The notes beneath the pieces were generated by a model. It ran no database searches. It saw only the letters and a list, made by a program, of their open reading frames with translations, and had not been told where the DNA came from. From Cryptomeria japonica (taxonomy: Eukaryota > Streptophyta > Pinopsida > Cupressales > Cupressaceae): a stretch of 64,000 nt of DNA. The stretch lies in the NCBI RefSeq assembly GCF_030272615.1, contig NC_081413.1, positions 187,266,669-187,330,668 of the forward strand, read 5' to 3'. Positions within the stretch are counted from its first letter, which is position 1. Every line of letters begins with the position of its first letter. Both the position numbers and the translations under genes were made by a program. Below, piece by piece: positions 58,301 to 64,000 of this stretch.

Positions 58301-59059
58301 ATATAAATAAAAGAAAGAGATTTGTGTATACAACCCAAGAACACAACAAAGGTTAACAACCCAAGTATGCACAGGGTTAACAAACTGAACATAGACCTAC
58401 AATGGTTAAATATAAAGATAGTGCATGACATGACAAACCCTTAACTTGGATTAGAAACTTCAGTTCAAAACTAAACCCTTAACACACAGTGACATGGTTG
58501 ATAAACTGCACTTACGAAGATATACAGATGCAATGTATCAACTTAAATCCGACACCAAACATTTTCACAAATGTTCAAAGAAAAACCATTAACACACAAA
58601 TGCAATTAACAAATGATTCAAAATAACAACTTCCTTAACAAAAGATAGAACAAATCTGATACCGAATTTTTTTTCCTTTTCTTTTCAAGAAACAATGAAA
58701 CTAAAAGTGAAGAACCTGTAATAGCCTATCAAAACCAATTGTCTTTGCTCCATCACTGTCATTTTACCAGCCTTGAACCATCAAAATCTGCCATGAAACT
58801 TTTCTAGCTATTGCTTCGGGCCATGCCCTAACCACCTTGGTCATGCCTATAGCCCGAGAAAGGGCTCTAAACTTTGAAATATAAATAAATAAAAATTAAT
58901 TGACTTCTTTTTGATATTTCATCTCTTTTACATCTTGATACCGATGGGATTAAAGTCCCACTTTTTAATTTTCAAACTTTGCAAAAAAATGCCTTGTAAA
59001 AAAGATGCAATCCCCTTTGCATTAGGACTTTATCAAAAAAATAAAAATTCAACCATTGC
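58301..59059. other. AT-rich DNA, nothing recognised
   Basis: No ORF, LTR end or repeat can be supported here. Part of it may belong to the flanking LTRs, whose inner borders are uncertain. Confidence 0.4.
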
Positions 59060-60589
59060 AACCACTAAGACCATGGGGTGAATTAAATATATTTAACTTT
59101 ATCCTTGCATAGAGTTCCTTTTCAAGGATCATGATAGTGCAAATTGTATGCGGGAAAATGCGGTGATCAAAATGAATAAATCAAGATCAAAAGACCCACA
59201 TACGAATGAGACTCTTGGTGCAAGTATATGAACTAATTGAATTAGTTTAACTTCCCAAAGGGTGTCCCATTTTTCTCTATCTCACAAGATCACTAAAGCC
59301 AATGTTTTTCTCTCAAATCATTGAGCAATGTGGCTTAGGAATGACAACTCCAAGAATGAGTAATATTTGATCTACATGCATGAATGCATTCTAAGATCTA
59401 TATGATGTGTTAAAACTATGATGATCAAGCTTAAGATGAAGATAGTGATATGATAAAAGATTAACAAATTATCCTAACACGATATACTAGCCTAGCATGA
59501 ATATTCTATGATATGAAAAATGCTTCTAAATGTTATGATGATGTTTTAACAAAGAGAGGCTAAGATGCTTAGTAAATTAGGCGATAATGTAGATGCATAA
59601 AACTTGGTTATCTAGAAAATGAAGAATGGGAGCTCTATTTATAGGGAAAATAGGGCAATGGATGGTTATGATTGAATAATCTTAACAAGGGCTAGGATTG
59701 AAAGTTAATCAATCCATGTTTACAATTCTCACCAGTGAAATGGTGATAATTGTCAACAAGAGGTTGCTTGAGAGGAGATGCAAGAAGAATTAAATGCCTG
59801 AGAAGACATGAGGGTTACCTTAGGAGGTAAGGGTTAAGGTTAGATTAGGGTTACCCAATGGATAAACCTTTTACCCAAGGGGTAAACTCTTGTGAAAGGG
59901 TTAAATGGATAACCATGGTCAAAGCCATAAGTGTTTCATGAAACCCTTGAGTCAAAAGGATGGTTAAGTTAGAGGAAAGTCTCTGACCAAAGGTCAAAGA
60001 TGAGTTAACCATAAATGGTTATGTAAGAGCCTTTAATGGTTTGGAAGACTTCAGATGTTAACCATTTGAAGACACAAAGCCTTTGATGGTTATTGAAGAC
60101 TTTGGAGGCTTTCAGAAGTGATGTCCCTTTGCTTAGGAATGTGACAATAATTAGGAGATAAATTAGGCTAAATTGGAAGTGATTAGATGAATCGAGAAGG
60201 GGTTAGGAGGCAAGTGGGAGATGTAGGAAAATGCAAGTGGATGAGGGAAAATAATTTTAATTAAAATAAAATTACTTTATTTCAACGAAAATAGATGCAA
60301 CTTGTATAAATACAAGTGGGGGATTTAATAAATAAATTAGATTTATTTATTTGCAAGGATCATTTTAATTAAAAAGGGAGAAAGGGGATTTAATTAAATA
60401 AAGTGATTTATTTAATTAAAGGCTAGAAAAGGTTTAGGTGAATTTAATTAAATAAATTGAGTAATTTATTTAATCAAATAGATGAAGATGAAGAAATTAA
60501 TTAAATAGAATTTAATTAATAGGAGGAATGGGGTTAAAATAAATATTAAATATTTATTTAGGAAAGTGGTCAGATTTATACGTCTATAT
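59060..60589 (-). repeat. 3' LTR of a second Tat-like element (lower border uncertain)
   Basis: The upper end is sharp: ..ACGTCTATA followed by the polypurine tract, as in the Tat element (GTGTCTACA). A minus-strand TATA box CTATAAATAG lies at 59636-59645. The lower border is not resolved, and 59060 is only a guess from where the sequence character changes. Confidence 0.6.
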
Positions 60590-60605
60590 TTTGCCCCTCT
60601 TTGAA
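60590..60605 (-). promoter_or_regulatory. Polypurine tract of the second Tat-like element
   Basis: The minus strand reads TCAAAGAGGGGCAAAA, identical to the tract at 31679-31694. Confidence 0.8.
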
Positions 60606-61159
60606 GTGACGTGTGTGCACATGTTGATTCAAAGAAAATTGCTCGATATGCTGCCAAAATTTGTTCGATATGATGTTGTGTGTCAAAATGTTGATATGAT
60701 GCCCCAAATGTAGATTTGATGAACAATATTGGTGATGCCCCCTCGGGAGATGAATCAAGGATCTAGTGAAAAGTTGTCAAGTTTATGATCATTTTTGAAT
60801 TAATTGTGATATGAGAATATTGACTGCCTTGGATGCACATTATTGATTCATCTCCCGAAAATATGATGTTGATAAGGTTAAAAATGAAAAAGTGGGAGTA
60901 AAATACATGCCCCACTTATTAACCTTTTGATTTACCCTATCAAAAGGTAAAAAGTGATTTTGAAAAATCATTTGCACACTTGTCTCCTTGTGATTGTGAC
61001 ATTTGGAGCTTTGACCGTGATGCCAATTCCATACTCCTCACACCAATTTGAGTGCGTCAGGCGATACCGGAGACCTGCCGCATATGGCCCACCAATAAGT
61101 GGCCAAAATTCCTCTTTGTTTTTTATTAATCTCATTTATTTTTGTCACATTTTTCAATT

Positions 61160-61560
61160 TTAGGTTAGATTTTGTTGGTTTAGTGTGTAGGGTAGGTTGT
61201 CTAGCACATACGATAGGAGTGTTAGCACGTAGCAAACCCTAGGTAGGTTTTGTGTCTAAGGGTCAAATAGTAGCGCGATCAGGGGGTAGGTTAGCGCATA
61301 GGGTCTGTAGAGCAGTGTAAAGGGTATGCTAGTTAGCGCGTAGGATAGCTTTAGTGCATTGGACAAATAGGGTAGGGCAAATGGTATGTCAGTTAGTGCG
61401 TAGAGTAGATTTAGCGCATCGGACAAATAGGATAGCGCAAAAGGTATGATAGTTAGCGCATGATAAAAAGATGGTGCATAAGGTATGTTTTATAGCGCAT
61501 ACGTAGAAAATTTTAGCGCATAGGTGGCAACTTAGCACTTTGAAGCCCTGATTTAGCGAA
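61160..61560. repeat. TAGCGCATAGG word array
   Basis: More than ten copies or near copies of TTAGCGCATAGG or TTAGCGCGTAGG at irregular spacing, mixed with AAGGTATG phrases. Confidence 0.75.
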
Positions 61561-61649
61561 TAGGATAAAAAGTTGGAAAAAAAAAGTTGTGAAAAATGCA
61601 TCATGAGTCAAATGGATTGGATAGGTTGCGTAGATGTCAATATGGGTTC

Positions 61650-62100
61650 GTCGATTGGTCTGATATGGTTCATGATCCAATGTGAGTCCTATGTTGTGAT
61701 GATGTATGATTCTGATATGCTGCTCGATTACGATATGAGTCTGTGATCGATATGGATCTTGTTTTGATATGAGTCACTTTTCGATGAGTCAAGTTGTTGA
61801 TATGAATTTGATTTCATTATGGGTCCTTGAGGCAATTTGAGTTGATATGGATCTTTGAGTCGGTATGAGTCTTGATTTTAATATGGGTCTTGATTTTGAT
61901 ATGTGTCTTGTTTTTGTTATGGGGCTGATTTTGTTATGCGTCTGATTTCTATATTGGTTTTGATTTTGATATGGATTTGATTATGATATGGGTCTTGATT
62001 TCGTTATAGGTCTGATTTTGATATGGGTATGATTTCATTATGGGTTTGATTTTGTTATGGGTCTTGATTGATTGAATGAGTCCTGATTTCGTTATAGGTC
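61650..62100. repeat. GATATGGGTCTTGATTT word array
   Basis: About twenty degenerate copies of GATATGGGTCTTGATTT or GTTATGGGTCTGATTT, unit 16-20 bp. Confidence 0.8.
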
Positions 62101-62102
62101 TG

Positions 62103-63338
62103 TGTAGCATCGTAAAATTGCGACACTTGCAATTTTGACTGCATTTGGGTCTTCATGATGGCGGTGCAACGTTGAACCTGAATGGAGACCCCGAAACTTG
62201 TTTACGACATCAAAAATTGCATCTTTCTGCACCTTGGCCTGATCCTCCTTGCACCCTGCTGTCCTAGGAGGTGGGACCATGGCGCCCAGTGCCCTGGTCC
62301 TTCAAGACCATGGCGCTCAGCACCTTGGTCCCTTAGGACCATGGCACCTAGCGCCCTGGTCCCTGGGCCTATTTTGGGCTCGGTCTCTTGTTGAGCATTA
62401 GGTCTTCAAGTTTGCAATTTGGAAAATAATGTTCCTAGGTCGGCCTAAGGTCGGAAAAATCAGTCTCCTAACCCTAACTGACAAGTATATAAACTCCCAT
62501 TTGGATAGGGGTGAGAAACATATGTGTGCAAGAGGTAGAAGCGATAGACAAACATTCAAGCATTCAAGCATTCCTTCAAGCAATTGAGCGTTCTAGGTCT
62601 CCATTCAAGGCTAGGTGTTGTATTCAAGACAAGGATTCAACCATTGAAGAGGAGATCACCTACAACATACAACATACAACATCATTACACCTTTGCATGT
62701 AAGAATACAAACATTCTTACAACAAGGTATCAATACTTGATTACATTACAAACACTTACATATACAACATTCTCATTTCTTGGTTAATTCCAAAACCGGG
62801 GTTTGACTTGAAGGCAAACCCCTAATCCCTAACCCCCCAATTGTCCTCTCTTTTTTGTGTGTAGGTTGCAGGTACACGGCTGTAATTGAAGATCTGGAAT
62901 CCTTATGCAGAGATGAACAGATCCCCCTTTGTTTCGCGGATTTTTCGGAGGACCGTGTGCACTCCGGGCGCCATCGTCCCGTCAACCTTCACTCAAACTT
63001 GCAGGATAGCATCATCTCGACATTTTACTACTAATTTCAGGTCCGCAGCTTCATCCCATGTCCCTATCTCTGTCTACAAGTGAATCTTTCTTACTTTTAC
63101 ATACACTCCTAGTTCAATCCTTCTATCTACATTCTTTACAAAAGAGGGTATCCTTGCTGTCTCAACCCTTGAAACTCATTTAGAATTCAATCTTGCATTG
63201 TGTGGGATTGGATCTTGTGAGTTTCAACCCCTCTTTTGCATGTAAAGTCTCTCCTAAGTGAAAACCGTCAATCGTAGTGACCTCCTTTCTCTCTCCTTGG
63301 AGTGGGGGAACACCTAGGGTTCGATTTTCCACTTTACA
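62103..63338 (+). repeat. 5' LTR of a third Tat-like element
   Basis: It begins TGTAGCATCGTAAAATTGCG (or two bases earlier) and ends CCACTTTACA, followed by a primer-binding site. A TATA box (GTATATAAAC) lies near 62487. It carries a 31-bp GC-rich minisatellite at 62275-62367. The element continues beyond the window. Confidence 0.82.
62275..62367 (+). repeat. 31-bp GC-rich minisatellite, three copies, each self-complementary
   Basis: Units start at 62275, 62306 and 62337. Each reads like GACCATGGCGCCCAGTGCCC followed by TGGTCC, so the ends pair (GGACCA with TGGTCC) and the centre has GGCGCC. Confidence 0.85.
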
Positions 63339-63341
63339 TTT

Positions 63342-63360
63342 TGGTGAACCTGACGTGAAC
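63342..63360 (+). promoter_or_regulatory. Primer-binding site of the third Tat-like element
   Basis: TGGTGAACCTGACGTGAAC differs at one base from the minus-strand site at 46368-46386. This fixes the orientation and shows that both elements use the same tRNA. Confidence 0.8.
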
Positions 63361-64000
63361 ATCCTAATTCTGATTATTCATGGTTAGATCTAAAAAATTT
63401 GCTTCCTTAATTACATTTCCATGTTTGATCTTTTGCAGATTTTAGAGGTTAATTGCATAAAAACCCTAAATTTTCTTTTTAGTAATTGAGTTTGTGAAAT
63501 GTTTAATTGTTAATGCTTGTTTCAGATCTACCCTTCTATTGCAAATTGTCAATTCATATTTGTGCTTTAATTCTGAAAATTAAGTGGTTAAGTGTCAAAA
63601 CCCTAATTTTTAAAACCCTCTTGATTCAACCTTTGACTGATGATTTCACTGATCAAAACACCTCCAAATCGGCTATAACTTTGGATTCTGCAACAAAATC
63701 ATAATATCTCTCATCCCTGAAAATTTTGAAAAAAGTTGCGAGGACCGTGTGCACCCCAAGCGCCATTGTCCCCGACATTTTTTCCGAAATTTCGGGAGCT
63801 AGATCTTACTGAATTTTCTGCTAGATTCTAGAATCTTGGCTGATTTCATCAATTCTAACACTTTCAAAATTAAAGTCAAAGTTGGTCTAGTGATTGCTTG
63901 GATTAAGGCTTTTAATCATTCAAAAATTGTTGAAATTGAAATTCGTGTCAAAATTGTGTTTCTTACTGTCCTAAATCTGAAAAGTGTGTTGGCATTCATT
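63361..64000 (+). mobile_element. 5' leader of the third Tat-like element (runs off the window)
   Basis: Non-coding so far. At 63739-63773 it repeats a phrase of the LTR (GAGGACCGTGTGCACCCC, then GCGCCATTGTCCC) that also stands at 62949-62983. Confidence 0.6.

Larger units (their letters stand above)
60606..62102 (-). mobile_element. 3' non-coding tail of the second Tat-like element
   Basis: About 1.5 kb with no recognisable protein. It contains an array of TAGCGCATAGG-like words (about 61160-61560) and an array of GATATGGGTCTTGATTT-like words (about 61650-62100). It is cut at about 62102 by the LTR of another element. The rest of this element is not in the window. Confidence 0.6.

Noticed and set aside
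61160-61560. Word array as a CRISPR-like array
   Set aside because: Words are about 11 bp with irregular spacing and no uniform spacers, inside a plant retrotransposon.
62182-62394. 70-codon frame inside the LTR at 62103
   Set aside because: It is a translation of the 31-bp minisatellite.

Overview
The window looks like nuclear DNA of a seed plant with a large, repeat-rich genome. It is AT-rich, holds one intact host gene with a GT-AG intron, and most of the rest is nested LTR retrotransposons. The very large Tat-type Ty3 element, the deep nesting and the long retention of old copies fit a gymnosperm best, but this is inference and no single sequence fixes the taxon.

Layout. 1-5193: AT-rich DNA with several unrelated degenerate tandem arrays, ending in a short promoter and leader. 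5194-8096: a two-exon AGCVIII protein kinase of the PINOID/WAG type, 452 residues, apparently intact. 9009-10414: a solo LTR with a perfect 5-bp target duplication, related to the large Tat element further on. 10415-15178: AT-rich DNA with a three-copy tandem array. 15179-20445: a 760-bp tandem duplication, one copy split by a 3.65-kb Ty3-like element (16533-20180) that carries gag and protease but no reverse transcriptase, integrase or RNase H.

22287-55856 is a nest of LTR elements. The outermost is a plus-strand Ty1/copia element. Its gag gene is interrupted by a minus-strand element (24549-48875) that has LTRs, PBS and PPT but no pol. That element encodes a coiled-coil, four-zinc-knuckle gag-like protein and a second ORF of about 1030 codons. 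It is interrupted in turn by a 17.7-kb minus-strand Tat-lineage Ty3 element (30203-47934). A separate 2-kb solo LTR sits in the RNase H region of the outer copia element. Target duplications are readable at every junction, and LTR divergence by eye falls from the outer to the inner elements, as nesting predicts.

The Tat element has gag, protease, a G-patch-like segment, RT, two RNase H domains and integrase in one 8-kb frame broken only by stop codons. Between integrase and its 3' LTR it carries, on the opposite strand, a gene for a plant mobile domain protein. This antisense gene has a candidate TATA box and a hairpin-prone leader of repeated short words. Plant mobile domain proteins of the host (MAIN/MAIL type) act in transposon silencing and genome stability, so this is the most interesting cargo in the window.

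55857-64000: unassigned AT-rich DNA, a copia-type LTR (57394-58300), the 3' end of a second Tat-like element on the minus strand (LTR ending at 60589, PPT, repeat-rich non-coding tail), and the 5' LTR, PBS and leader of a third such element on the plus strand that runs out of the window. No rRNA, tRNA gene or CRISPR array was seen.
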